From Leptoclinus maculatus (taxonomy: Eukaryota; Chordata; Actinopteri; Perciformes; Stichaeidae): a DNA stretch of 64,000 bases. Made by a program: the position numbers and the translations under genes. Of the stretch, positions 1 through 12,082 are shown in pieces. The first letter of the stretch is position 1, and the number at the start of each line of letters is the position of its first letter. Under the pieces are notes generated by a model. That model worked only from the letters and a program-made list of their open reading frames with translations, did not search any database and was not told where the DNA came from. The stretch lies in contig JAVDOI010000004.1 of NCBI GenBank assembly GCA_032191485.1, forward strand, positions 25,380,270-25,444,269. Direction: 5' to 3'.

Positions 1-822
1 CATATTTTGGTGATGACAAAGGCTTATGAGGGCTAACACCCCCCCCCCCCCCCCCCCTCCTTCTTCAACTTGTCAGCATGCCATCAACTAATCCAAAGTA
101 CACAGTGACATCCAGTGAGGCTGGACTTCTTCCACTAGATCATGTTGTTGACATTTAGCTGGGAGCCGCTCTGTTGTACGCTGTATAGGCCTGTTGATAG
201 TTTGTCATGCTTTCAAACAATTCATGGATTCATTCACTCAACGCGTAAACTGTGGTGCATGCTCTGAACTGGGTCGATGCGAGCTGGCATTTAAAACAAC
301 AATGAGCTGGTGTCTCGTGGTTGTGGGCCACTGTGATCTTTTAGGGAGACAGTGGAAGTGACACTGTCATCTCCATGGAGCTCAAACTGGACGGTAAACG
401 TGGGCCTCCCTGTTACCCGCGTGTTCGTGATGGCAGGTGAATGTGTCATCCTGCAGCTGGATGACTTCACCCCGCAGATGCATGTCGGGACTTCGGGGTC
501 TTGTAGTGGAGGAAGTTCACCACTGGTTTAAAAGAATATAAATTATGGCGTCAATCATCTGAGAGTGTGATCACTAGAACGGGCTATTGCTGACGATCTA
601 TATGGTGATGGAGGTTACGGTGTTCATCATTACCCATCAGCTATGAGCTGTTCCAAAGCAGGACATCGTTATGTTTTCATAAAATTACGTATTATGCGTA
701 AAGGCAGTAATAAAACAAGGTATTGCCAATAACCTGCTGTGTGCATGCGCGCAGTTATGTGTGTGTGTATTAGAGATAGAGAGACTGAGGGACAGGGGGA
801 GCAGAAGAAGAAGAAGAAGGAG

Positions 823-830
<8 letters not shown>
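1..830. other. Left-edge non-genic stretch
   Basis: No gene recognised. A poly-C tract lies at 39-57. The only exon-like item is a 49-base segment at 345-393 that follows a CTTTTAG acceptor-like sequence, stays open in one frame and ends at a GTAAAC donor-like sequence. I cannot match it to a protein. The rest is unremarkable mixed-composition DNA. Confidence 0.4.

Positions 831-912
<82 letters not shown>
831..912. repeat. (GA)n microsatellite, ~82 bp
   Basis: Uninterrupted GA dinucleotide tract preceded by a short GAA-rich stretch. It creates long spurious Arg-Glu and Ser-Leu reading frames on both strands, which are not genes. Confidence 0.97.
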
Positions 913-915
<3 letters not shown>

Positions 916-1470
916 AGGCGTACGCATGCAGGGAGAATGCAATGGCTCCATGTGACCACAACACAAGCAGCTCCGGCGGCGGCGGCGGCGGCGGCGGCCC
1001 CTTTAAGAGACGTGGGTTAGTTTTTCTCTTTGGTTATCTAGCTGTATGAGTATATGTAATATCATAAAGCTAGAGAACCGAATGTATAAACTAATTCTGC
1101 AGTCATCACGACGGAACCAGGACCGATGGTGGAGGGTTGCTGCCCGAGCGATGGATGGATGGATGCAGCCCGAAACGGAGGACTGGAAGCCCGCGGCGGC
1201 GGCTCGTGCATCGCACCGAGAGACGCCTCCATGCTTCCTTTGGACGTGTACCGGTGCAGAGGAGAACGCTGCCACCCCCCCCTAAAAAACCCGGATTCAT
1301 AGCGATAGATTTATTTCACAAGGGGATACGTGGAGTGACAGTTAGCAACCCGGAGACAGGCTCCATTCATAGAGTGGTGATGATGAGGAGGAGGAGGGCG
1401 ACTCGGCAGCGCTGCATCTGCGGTTCCTCTTTACGGAACATACCCGCCTTTGAGCCACATGTTTAGCAGC
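913..1470. promoter_or_regulatory. GC/CpG-rich patch with (CGG)n
   Basis: The sequence becomes GC- and CpG-rich, with a CGG trinucleotide run at 974-997 and repeated CCGCGG-type words near 1190-1200. It could be a CpG-island promoter of a gene lying to the left (minus strand) or the start of the unidentified + strand transcript. No initiator, TATA box or recognisable first coding exon could be fixed, so the assignment rests on base composition only. Confidence 0.3.
974..997. repeat. (CGG)8 trinucleotide repeat
   Basis: Eight consecutive CGG units inside the GC-rich patch. Repeats of this kind in vertebrates often sit in promoters or 5' untranslated exons. Confidence 0.9.
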
Positions 1471-3006
1471 TTATAAATCGCATGTTTTAGTGTTTTATTT
1501 CTTTTCTTTTCTGTTGACTGTGTAGTTAGTTGATACTGATAACCAGGAGGTGAGATGAGCACGGGTTGTAGCTGGAAGAGCACCTGATTGGACGACTCCT
1601 GGGAGTCACGTGGTGCACTAGTACAGCCCCAACATCCCTCTTGCTGCTGGCCTGTGCATGTAGTAAAATAGTAACATGGGAAAGAGCTGTAACAATCAAA
1701 ACTAATGCACTTGCTTGTGTCTGCAAAATGCACGTTTGTCTCTAAAAAAAAGTGTTACTGTGGCACACCAGAGAGGCTTTTTTTGCAGGCAGTGGTGCAT
1801 CTTTACTGTCCTACAGCTGGATGCAATGAGAAATAATCCCACCATCAGGTGCACTCTCAGGGTCTCTGGTGCTGTACAGCGGGCACACCCGGAGAATGCG
1901 GAGTGGGTCATCAAAGGAATGTGTCACAGGCGATGAGGTGAAGGAGAAGACACAATATTGTGATTTGCTAGGTGTTTGTCAACGGGATCATCTTCTGTCC
2001 CTGGATTTAGCTTGATTGATGCGCTTATTAACAGCAGCTTCAGGCCTCATGCAACACGGCTGACAGAGCAAAACGATGCCTCACCTCGCCGAGGGGACAC
2101 ATCATGCACACCTTGGTATCCTTTTTTTCTTTTAACAAATGCATTGCTGCAGTTTAGCTACATTTGTTGACAAGCAGGTTTTGTATATTCTTAGTTCACA
2201 TGACGAAATGTGTCTAGGTTGCTGACACAAATCTTCTCCAATCAAAAGATCTCCGTGACTGATGTATACAGCAGCAGCAAGCCGAGCAGAGGTTTCCGAG
2301 GCCGTGTTAGGGGAGGGCAGGGTCGGCTGGGTCGCCCAGAGGACCCGGCCGGTTTCTCAGGCCTGCTTTATAATGCTGTTTGGGCTGCACATCATCTCCT
2401 TCTTTTGCCCCCCCCCCCCACTCCACCCCTGCTCCATCCCAGTCGGAGAGGAGCTCCTGTCTGGTTCCAGCGCTGAGTGATAGGTTGCACTCTGAGGGGC
2501 GAGCCTGTTGAATTTTAAACCAGCCAATTCCGTGTTAGCTGCTAAACAGCTACAGCGCTGTTCTGCGTGGTGGTGGCTCCGCTCCGCTCTGCATGGTGGA
2601 GAATGTGTAGCAGCAGCAGCAGCAGCAGCAGCACACAGCCTGGTGCTGCTGCTGGTAGGCCCCAGCTTACTGCGTCACAGAGCAGGGCAGGTGGAGAAGG
2701 AGCTAGCATGGGAATATTTCTCTCCCTTTTGTGGCCGCGAGACTGCGTTGATACATTCTGTGGATATATGCCAATGTAGTGTGTGATCTGCTGACGTAAT
2801 TATGATATTAATGGCAATTTTAATGGCAATTTTAGTGTGATCAGTGTGAGCTGTGCTGCTATACTTTTTGTAGTTTAATAGAGCGTGGTGCAAATGAATG
2901 TTTTCATCAAGGGAACACAGGATAGGTGTCTGTATTTTAATGTGACAGGAGCAACTAAATGGTAATGGTCCCATTGAGGCAATTTTTCTAATACACAGAA
3001 GTGATA
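1471..3006. other. Non-genic stretch
   Basis: No gene recognised. It contains a poly-C tract near 2408-2419 and a short CAG run at 2608-2632. Reading frames here are short and overlap on both strands without any recognisable domain. Confidence 0.4.
2608..2632. repeat. (CAG)8 trinucleotide repeat
   Basis: Eight CAG-type units. The + strand frames through it read poly-Ala or poly-Ser but have no flanking conserved sequence, so I treat it as a simple repeat. Confidence 0.9.
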
Positions 3007-3106
3007 AAGGAGATATCGGCACACTCCGATCTATGCAGTGTACACTTTATTACTTTACTTTAATAAAGTGTACACTGCATAGATGTAAGTGTGCGGATAT
3101 CTCCTT
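3007..3106. repeat. Near-perfect 45-bp inverted repeat (hairpin)
   Basis: The left arm at 3007-3051 and the right arm at 3062-3106 are reverse complements over 45 positions with four mismatches, separated by a 10-base loop (ACTTTACTTT). The inner 22 positions pair perfectly, starting at ATCTATGCAGTGTACAC. This is seen directly. Whether it is a fold-back transposon remnant, a recent inverted duplication or a hairpin precursor cannot be decided from the sequence. Confidence 0.95.
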
Positions 3107-5726
3107 GAATAGCTTGTGTTTTTATGATACTTCCAGCACCTGAGTTGTTAAGATTCAGCCAGATGGAGCTGCAGTCATCCTGCATACAGAATTTAAACTT
3201 GTACTGTTTCAACTGGAATATCCCATATGGTCTTTGTAGTGGTAATCATTTTGGTGCGGTGATTTTTTTAATACAAGAAATACGTAAGAAATTGTCTTAA
3301 TGTCACGACTATCCGCGTGCAGAATTTGCACCAATATATTTTGCAAATGCGCGTCCCTTCTGTCCTTTTTGTGGGATAATTGCAACATTAAGCTAAAGCA
3401 TTAATAATACAGCATTGTTCCATTTGATTTGACAATGGCGTCTCGTGCCATGCAAACAGACAGCACCACCCTCCCAGCTTTCGCCCGCTCGCAGTAGAAA
3501 TGAATGCATTGCTGAGGGGTAATAAATGGAGGATATGGGGAGAGCCCTTTGAGATTGAAATGCAGCCTGAGAGGCAGGCTAGACGTCGGTTTTCCCACAT
3601 TAATATATGTCTGTCTGGGCCCTCTGCACCATCAGGACAGGAGGAGGCCCTCAACACCAGATGGAGCCCAGTCTAGTCTACGTCTAGCCTGCCAACACCT
3701 GCTATAAGGCTGCATTACACTTCCTATTGTCTTGCACAGTGATAACACCATTTATACGTCTATTTGAAAATGTCATTCTTTCACCAGCTTTGATTTATTC
3801 TGCGTGCTGTTAGGAATTAACAAACATAATTTATTTAAAAATAAAAAAAAAAGAAGTGAGACGAGAGAGAACATGGCTGAAAATGATGTCGAAGGAAGGA
3901 AGTGAGAAGATAAGAGAGTAGGAGAGGATATGTGTTTATGCATGCTGTGCATTTCTACCCAACCTGTCATATCTGTAGCTTTTCCTGCTGAAGCGTTAGA
4001 TATGTCAGGATGCCCCCCCCCCCCCCTTCTCTCTTCTTTCACCACTCTTTCTCTGTACTGTATTGATAATGTTGAATATTTTCATGTTGTAGTCCCGTTT
4101 GTAGCATATGGTGCGAGGGTTGTTTGTTGTTTGCTTTGTTTTGTTGGAACAAAGCAACCATCCTACACACAGCAGAGCCATTGTTTTTCGGGTCGCACAG
4201 CCCTGCTGCATTTCCAAACCTACCATCCTATAGATGTTATCTCGTGTGTGTCACACCTGCCCACTAGATTGCAGAGCTGTGTGTTTGAGTGTGTGTGTGG
4301 ACATGTTTTTCTTCTCTGCATGTGTTTAAGTGTGTCCTACTGCGCTTTTTCTAATCCCCCCCCCCCCCTCCCCCCCCCCCCCCAGCACAATAGACATGAC
4401 AGCATACTGTCGATTACAGAATTTGTCCATTTTATTTTATTTTTTCACAATTTGGAATCCGGCTGCACGGTTTACATTTTAATTCGACCGCCAGATTTTG
4501 CTCAAGATCAGAGGGTGTGACTTATTTTGGCAACAGCTGCTTCTCTAATTTATAAAGAAAATGACTGCATTTCTTATTCATAGTACTTCCTGGAATGCAC
4601 TTTCCCATGGGTTTCCTCCTTTTATAATGTTTGGAGAAGAGTTCACTTTGAAAAAATAACTTGAATAACTTTTTTACACGTCACTATTATTGTTATTAGT
4701 ATTACTATTGTTATCATTATTATTATTATTGTTATCACTATTATTACACTTTGATTCAGATCTGAAACTATTCATGGCTCATGGTCTATTTGATTCCATA
4801 TCACCAAAGTCCCTATATTCCAGCGTTATCAATTTTCTATTATCATTTTACCTTGAATTGCAATGGCCTATATAAACCTTTTCTCTGAACTTATGAATTC
4901 TGGGTTTGGTAGCCTAGCAACAGCCTCTGACCCATGCAAGGGAAAGAGAAAAAAAAGAATTGAAAGGCTGACGTTCAGGCTTTAAACCCGCAAAGGACAT
5001 CAGGTTTCAGCGGATGTAATCTTTGAGTATTTTGTGTAATCGCTTGTGAAGTGTGTTTGTGTGTGTGTGTGTGTGTGCGTTGAAGAGATTGGTATTGTCA
5101 TGAATTTACTGCTGACAGTTGAAAAAAAAGAAATACGAGAAACTTTCCACACATGAGTCAAACAGTATAACACTGCTGCATTTTTCATTTTTCCAATATT
5201 ACAATATGCGCTTTCTTCATTATTCTATTAGGATGCATTTCATTATTTTTCTTTTCACTGCATTAATGTGCAAATTAAATTCATCGTCATTAATTGCAGT
5301 AGATTTACCTGTTTGGCGTTTCCTGTTGTCCAGTTTGATTTATAAATTTGGACTTTTTACAGACCTCATACTATTTATTTATCGATACAAGCCCAGACAA
5401 TATGAGGTAGTGGCTCCTAAAGTATCTATTTTCCCTTTCTATTGGACAAACAATATTAAAACTTTGAATTTGACACGTTCAATTTATGATTTCATATTTT
5501 ATCTTTCAGTCAAAAATATCAAAAGTCTTGTTTGCAGATTGTCAGGTAATATTATGTTATCAATACGTGTAGAATTTAAAGATAAAAGCAGTTTTTTTAA
5601 ATCAATGTCAATTGTTTCCTCTAGAGGATTTCAAGTGTGACATACATTAAAGTTGGATCAGACACATGACCTGCTGCAGGTATGGACTCTCTCTCAACTT
5701 ATTACTTCATGTTTTTCTTTTTGCAG
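3107..5726. other. AT-rich non-genic stretch
   Basis: No gene recognised. It holds interrupted poly-C at 4356-4383, an ATT/GTT-rich simple region around 4683-4750, and a GT run at 5051-5078. The long + strand frame at 5119-5640 is AT-rich, low in complexity and has no recognisable domain. Confidence 0.4.
4356..4383. repeat. Poly-C tract
   Basis: An almost pure C run with one T interruption. Such tracts recur across this window and are probably polymorphic and error-prone in assembly. Confidence 0.9.
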
Positions 5727-5743
5727 GAATCTGTGGAGTGCAG

Positions 5744-5793
<50 letters not shown>

Positions 5794-5913
5794 CAGGCCT
5801 GAGTCTGAACATGCAAGGACAACAGGTCAGAGGAGGCACACATCACCTCCTGCTCTGAGGGTCAGAGGTCACAGAGTGGGTCAGAACAAGACTTCATCGC
5901 TCCAAAGATACAG
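5727..5913 (+). other. Candidate non-coding exon containing a (CA)n repeat
   Basis: A textbook acceptor (TTTTTCTTTTTGCAG, ending at 5726) opens the segment, and a consensus donor (ATACAG followed by GTGAGT) closes it at 5913. A second acceptor-like CTCTGCAG ends at 5796, so the exon could instead start at 5797, just after the CA tract. No frame carries a recognisable protein, so this would be an untranslated or lncRNA exon. The splice sites are seen; expression is inferred. It points in the same direction as the other exon-like items at 19098 and 31595. Confidence 0.3.
5745..5789. repeat. (CA)n microsatellite
   Basis: About 22 uninterrupted CA units lying between two alternative acceptor-like sites of the candidate exon. 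Confidence 0.97.
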
Positions 5914-8900
5914 GTGAGTCTTCATCGGGGTGCTATCTCACACTCCAAACACCAAAACACACTTGAACTTGAACTAGTACTTTCAAATCATTTTTGTTTG
6001 TTTTTCGAAGGCCTGAAAAGTCACACGGTTTTTATTAAAAAACGTCCTAAATTTCATCATAATTTATCTCACAAAAGCACGTGCCTCTCTTTCTTTACGT
6101 GTGCACTTCCTTGTTTGCCCTCCTCCTCACCCTCTCACTCGCCGGCCTCTCGCCCCCTGCTTAACAACGCCTGATCCAATTTGTTAGATTCTTCGGTTTT
6201 GGCAGATAAGACGCAGGGTGGCCACTTGTGTAATCTATATTTTAATTCCTTTGTCCATGCTTTTTTTTTTATCCCTTTAAGGATACATGGGTTGTAGGGG
6301 AGGGGGCGGGGGGGGGAGCCTTGTCCTGGTGTGTGCGCAAGGTGTGCTCATGTGGAAAGACTGCCAGGGTGGCTAAGTCCCTCACTCCTCTAATTCCCTC
6401 CCTCCCTCCCAACTCCCCCCCCCCCCCAACACTACATACATTTCTGTCCTCTGCTCTCTGTCCAGGCCTCGTGCCCTCATCCACACTCACACAGAGAGAC
6501 ACATCTCTGTCTTTGGTTCTCTTTCTGTATTTTACATTTTGTAAAAACCTTCACGATGTATCTTAACACCTCATTTTGCTGCAGTTCTCCAGGAACACAT
6601 GTAACACGGACTACAACTAACAGACAAAAACTGTTCCATTCCCCCTCCAAAACAAGTTCACTGTTATTATTTCCACCCATCTCCTGCTTGATTATCGTGA
6701 AGACAAAGTGTCGCTTTATTGTCATATTAACAAACCTTATCTATGTTGTAATAAACCAGTATGCAGAGACTTTTTGGGCCCCTGCTGTCAGAGCTACTCT
6801 GCTAACTGTCAAAACTTCGTAAGCTGTTGGTATTTATCTAACATGGTGTTGAAGATGACGGGCGGCTGAAACTCGAACTAGGTGACTCACTCACTTTCCT
6901 CTCGGCTCTCCTCTCAGTGTTGAGTGACGCGACTAAAGATTACCTTCGCTATCCTAACAGCTGCCGTAGCGGGGCCATCAAGGCCGAGAACGCTGCTCAG
7001 CTCGTGCATGTTCAACCTCCTGCCGAGAACAAAGTAGACGGAGTGATGGAGGGAGTGATGGGAAGGGGAGGAGAGGGAGACGAAGCCCCGTCCGCAGAGA
7101 TTGAGCTCCGTCATCGGGGAGAAACAGAAGAAGTGATTTATTTTTTCTTCTTCTTTATTTCCCTCCAGGGTTAGATGAGCGTTCTGTGACATTGGCCTAT
7201 TTCTATATCAGCATGCCCCCCCCCCAGAGAAAGAGTTGCATTTGAGAATCAGACAAGGGAAGATCAGAGGAGATTTCACAGCCTGTGGCTATCCTCCTCC
7301 ATCGCGTTCGACCACCTCTTAAACCTCCTTTCGCTTTGCTTCAACTCGATAAGGGCTGCCGGTCTACTTAGTCAATATCATATCCACAAACTAGATAAAT
7401 CGATGCAAACAAGCTTCGGTTGGACACGGGCTTTAGAAGTGGAGGCATAGCTACAGGCTAAATCTGACGCGGAGACACGTCAATCCAGAAGTGACACCCC
7501 TCACATCCTCTTTGTATTCATAACAGCAATTAAGAGCCAGCTCGCACGGGCCTGCACTCACGCCTCGTTTTACCCTCACAGGGCCCATGTGCGATATATA
7601 TGTGCATTCATTGCAGCTGTTCGTATAGGAAGTGCGGGCCGGAGGATGTGTGATTCACAGCCGAGCACTCTCCATGTATATGGAAAGTTTTGAAGAGAGC
7701 GGGGGGGAGGGGGGGGGGGGGGGTAATCCGCTCATCTACCTCAGATCTCGTCTGCCATCGCTCTCTCCTATTCTCTGTTACTCTGTTACTCTCTCTCTCT
7801 AACACACAACACACACATACCTCAGTGTACCGTATCTCCTCCCCTACATACCCCCCCCCCCCCCCCCCCCCCTCCTGCTCCCTATCCATCCTCACTCTGG
7901 CTCATCTTGCCATCACCTCTCCAGCTCCGCCACCCCAGAGAAACCAATTCAGACTGCTGCTCCACACCGTCATGGCATGTTGGCCAAGGGAGATGGAGTC
8001 CTTTCAGGTTCTCGGCTACAAGCTCCCTCGCTCCCCCCCCCCCCCCCCCCGCCCCGTCGCTGGCCCCCTCGCTGCTTCTCAACATTTCCTCAACGCGCCG
8101 GGCGTATCAGCAGGGTAGCTAGACAGCACGATGAGAATGTGTTGGAGTTATTCTGCACATTACGTGACCTTTTAAAGTTTATCCAAAATCGCGCGTGTGT
8201 GTGTTTTATGATTCCACTCCGAGCCCGCCTTTGCACGGCTATACTGTCAGATTAGTAAGAGTATCCGAAACAAATGAAGCCCGCATTGTGATGCTTAAAC
8301 AGGCTGATTGTGAGGTTTATCAGTAATAGGTTATCTTTAATGGCAAAACCAAACACCCACCGCCCACCCATTGCTTCTTAAAGTTGCCAATCTGCTTTTA
8401 ACACCCTGCTGTTTGCCGGGAATTTTCTGTTCCTTTTTTTTGCAAGGCTTTTTAGATTTGTATACATAAACTGCGCCGCTTGGGTGTTCTTAAAAGTTGA
8501 TTTGAATTATACCCTCTGCATTATGCTGCTTGATAGGAAATAAATCTCTGCAAATTAATACACTGGATGGAGGGAGGTGGGGAATGTGTGTGTGTGTGTG
8601 TGTGGGTGTGTGGGTGTGGGGGGGGGTTAGGCACTGAGTGTAGAGTGGTGGCGTATGTTAACATAAATTAAAGTCTATCTGCAGCGGGGCTCGGAGAAGG
8701 AAAGAGAGAAGAGAGAGTGAGGAAAATGGAATTGGATTTGAAGAACAAAAAAGAATAAAGTAGAAGGAACTCATGAGGTAAAAGTAAAAAGAATGAGACA
8801 GGAAGGTCTTGGTGTGTCTTTTCCAAACATACGTAAACAAATTAGTTTGGTATAAGTTCCTTTATTCCATTAGTCACTTAGCTGCGTTGTTTTTCTTCAC

Positions 8901-9024
8901 CTCCTCAAAGCTCAGAGGCCCCTGGCATCTCAATGCACACTGGCTGAATGGCGAGGTGGCTGTATTAAAGGTTGGTGGTGGCTGTGATGGTGGGGTGCAG
9001 CAGGGTGACGAGCAGAGCTCCGGA

Positions 9025-9059
9025 GGAGGGGGGACGGGGGGGGGACGGGGGGACGGGGG
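9025..9059 (+). repeat. G-rich tandem of GGGGGGAC-like units
   Basis: At least four runs of five or more G separated by AC dinucleotides. On the + strand this fits the general pattern for an intramolecular G-quadruplex. Confidence 0.75.
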
Positions 9060-9403
9060 TCCCCTGAAAGGCAGCAGGCTGCAGAGTGAATGGGAAAAGG
9101 GGGGAGTTAAAAAGGGAGGGAGGGATGGGGGCATTAGCGGCGGAGGCAGGTTGGGGGCGGCGGGGGCCTCCATTGGTTCAATGCAACGGCCGGAGCAGCT
9201 GTGAAAAGAGGTCTCCCCTTTTTCCCACGCCCAGTGCGACGCAGAAACCCTGCTTCAGCCTGCCAGGGTCAAGTCACATTTCTAATATATACACTGGGCC
9301 TGTGGACTCGCACAATGCATGCACACAGCTCATTTATTTTATGTATGCACACAGACACTTGTATGCACACAGCGAGTAGACAGCCTCTCAGACGGAGACA
9401 GAG

Positions 9404-9406
<3 letters not shown>

Positions 9407-9434
<28 letters not shown>

Positions 9435-9435
9435 G
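9407..9435. repeat. Poly-G tract, ~29 bp
   Basis: Uninterrupted G homopolymer, unusually long for a vertebrate genome. Its exact length is likely to be uncertain in any assembly. Confidence 0.95.
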
Positions 9436-11534
9436 CGCTGCAGAGAGTGAGAGAGAGTATTATGACACTAATTTCTATCCCGTTGGCACCATTGTTTCGT
9501 CTCGGATCCTGCAAATTAACAAGCAGCAAGTGACAAACACACGCAGATCACCACTAAACCTGCTCGTCTCAATTTGCAGTTTTTTGGGGGAAAGAAATTC
9601 AACAAAAAACAGCATGAAAAATAAATATGTACATGAGGATTTGGCAGCTTTTTGAAAAGTGTCTTCCACTGAATGCCGTTACAGATTTCCCATGAATGAC
9701 ATGTGCAAAATCCCAAAACCATCTTCATTTGCTTGGACTAATATATCTGTTTGGTGTCTTCACTGTATATACACCCATGACTGTATTATCCACCCACGCT
9801 CCCGCCGACGCATCTAAGCCTCTTTCTTCTCCTCACACATTTACGTCTCAGCCGCCATTTACAAACTATAATCATATTCCGGGGAGGGGGATGTAAACGC
9901 TTTGTCCTGACAGACCCCCACCCAGTCCCCCAACACCACCCCAGTGCCAGATGCCCTGCTGTATTGTGTGGGTGCTGGGGGGCAGACAGGCAGGCAGCCC
10001 CCTTCCTCTGTCTCTCTCTCTGCACCATGATGTCACCCTACTTGTCTGTCTGTCTGTCAGGGCCTTGACAGGAACTTGAGTGTGGGAAGGAGAGGCGTTC
10101 AGGGTGAGAAGGGGGAGGTGGAGGTTCAAGGAGGGGTTGAGGGTTGGGAGGGTGATTTTTTATTTTTTTTTTAGGGGGAGAGTTTGGGGGTTTGGGAAGA
10201 GAGTGTCTGGCCTGAGAGGTCAGCGAGTGGACTTGAGCATGGAGCGAGTGTGTCTGTGTGTGTGCGTGTTTTGGAGAGGGGGGGGGCCTCTCCTAGCAAC
10301 TCTAAAGAAGTGGAATTTAGATGAGTCTGTGTGTCTGTGTCCTCCAATAACTCAGTTGTTCAAACTCCTCGGTTAGCCACACAAGCGGACTGCGGATACA
10401 AAGAAGAAGGAAACAAAAGCACCTGTTTTTACTTTTCTCTGTTTGTCCATTATGGATTCCACAAAGTGCTTCCACAGCTGTGCACAGACGTAGTGAAGTT
10501 ATCGCAGTTTGAAGCCCATACAGCCTATTGCAACAGACAGCGTAATGCATGGTGTGATATTAGGAAATATCCAGGATATTACACATACGGGTGGAATTCA
10601 GTACCCTTCTTGAACAAATTCCCACCTTTGTGGAAGTTATGTGATAGAGCGACGCCTCAAAGTGAAGTTATTGTTTCCTTTGTGTTTTTTATTTTTTTTG
10701 GTAGACATGTGAGGCTGGGGCAATTTTAGTTCAAATATCCAGGCTCACTCCTGCTCCAGGATTACTTCCTGCAGTGTTTCATTATAGGAATGAATCTCAG
10801 ATTCATGTTGTGCTATGTGGTCAAACTGCAGTAGTAGTTCTTGTTTTTTTTGTGTGAGGCTAGAAGTAGACTTTTTTTTACTTGAATTAGGAAGACTAAA
10901 TGTACACAAGTGGCATCACACAATAATATATATAAAAACATTTTGCTTTGAATAATAATTTGTGATATTCCACAAAAAAACTACCTCATTTAAAAAATAT
11001 TAAAATGTCCTGCTGCTAATTTTAAAAAAATCACTGAAAAGTCAATTCTCAAGTCCATTTTCACACCACACATCTGTACATTAAATACTGGATCGTGGTT
11101 GGCTTCCAAAGTAATTGTGACACCTCAAAATCATGTGCATACACATGTGCGTGTGTTCAACTTAAATTTACGGTGAGCGGAGACAAACTTTACCGTTTCA
11201 GTAAATGTGAAAACAGGCTCCAAAAGTCAAATTCTGTCCATATACTGTACATCTTTCTGAACAGTGAATTTCAAATTTTCAGGGCTACAGTAGCATTTAA
11301 AAGTGGGTTTCCCCCTGATTCCTCAAATTACTTTATTGAGAATGAAGATTTTCGTCTGAAAGCAGTAATGTGCTGTTTCCAGCTCACGGGCAAACACAGA
11401 CAACAGGCCCCTTTTTCAACAGGTAAACAGGACACAGACACATGCCTTTGTCATTCATCCTATCTCTATTTGGACTCCTGCCTTTGTATTTCATCCATAT
11501 CTTTACTCTTTCCATCTCTTGCTTCTTGCTATGT

Positions 11535-11537
<3 letters not shown>

Positions 11538-11582
<45 letters not shown>
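11538..11582. repeat. (CT)n microsatellite
   Basis: Uninterrupted CT/TC dinucleotide tract of about 45 bp. The adjoining frame 11095-11592 ends in a Ser-Leu run because of it. Confidence 0.97.
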
Positions 11583-11584
<2 letters not shown>

Positions 11585-12082
11585 CTGTGTGAAGAGGTGA
11601 TAGTATTGGGAGACAATGGGAAAGACTCACTTAATTAGCTAGACGAGAAGATGCATTGTGGCAATTACCGAGCACAAAGGGAGGGGAAGGTATGGCTCTG
11701 TAATGTGCTGCTGTGTGTATTTGCCTGTGCTGTTGTAGCCTGGAGTGCAGGCAGGCCTTTATGGCGGAGAGTGAAAGCAGTAACAATGGAAGACAGGATG
11801 TACTCCACACGTAAAGCCATTTCCAGTCCTTTTTACAAACAGGGACAATAGCTGCTGCTACAGTCTCCTAAAGACTGGGAATGCAGAAACTGTATTCCCT
11901 CGAAGGATAATGGAGCTTAAAATGTACAGGTCTGATGGCCTTGTGAAAGCCAATTTTCCAGATGTACTTCTTTGCATATTTTGTTATGATTGTACGGTAC
12001 CCTTTATAGAGATGGCTTTACGTATTTTAATACATAATTGAATAATGCTTAAAATAGTTATATGCATAAATAAAAATAACTT

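Larger units (their letters stand above)
5914..12082. other. Non-genic stretch rich in poly-G/poly-C
   Basis: No gene recognised over about 6 kb. It contains poly-C near 6415-6427 and 7851-7872, poly-G near 7701-7723 and 9407-9435, a G-quadruplex-prone tract at 9025-9059, a purine-rich patch at about 10080-10200 and a CT microsatellite at 11538-11582. Long frames here mostly run through these tracts. The frame 6917-7174 is less repetitive, but it starts just after a CTCTCAG acceptor-like site and matches nothing I know. Confidence 0.4.

Noticed and set aside
669..1020. Long Ser-Leu and Arg-Glu reading frames
   Set aside because: They are translations of the (GA)n microsatellite on both strands.
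3930..4520. 196-codon + strand frame
   Set aside because: It is low in complexity, crosses two poly-C tracts and shows no domain or splice context.
5119..5640. 173-codon + strand frame
   Set aside because: It is AT-rich and rich in Phe/Ile/Ser without a recognisable fold, and overlaps no splice signals.
5666..5917. Frame with a signal-peptide-like start before a His-Thr run
   Set aside because: The hydrophobic start is the T-rich acceptor region, and the His-Thr run is the CA microsatellite.
7690..8122. Proline-rich overlapping frames
   Set aside because: They come from poly-C tracts; several frames are open at once, as expected from composition.
8809..9204. Glycine-rich + frame and proline-rich minus frame
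   Set aside because: They result from the G-rich tract at 9025-9059 and neighbouring purine-rich DNA.
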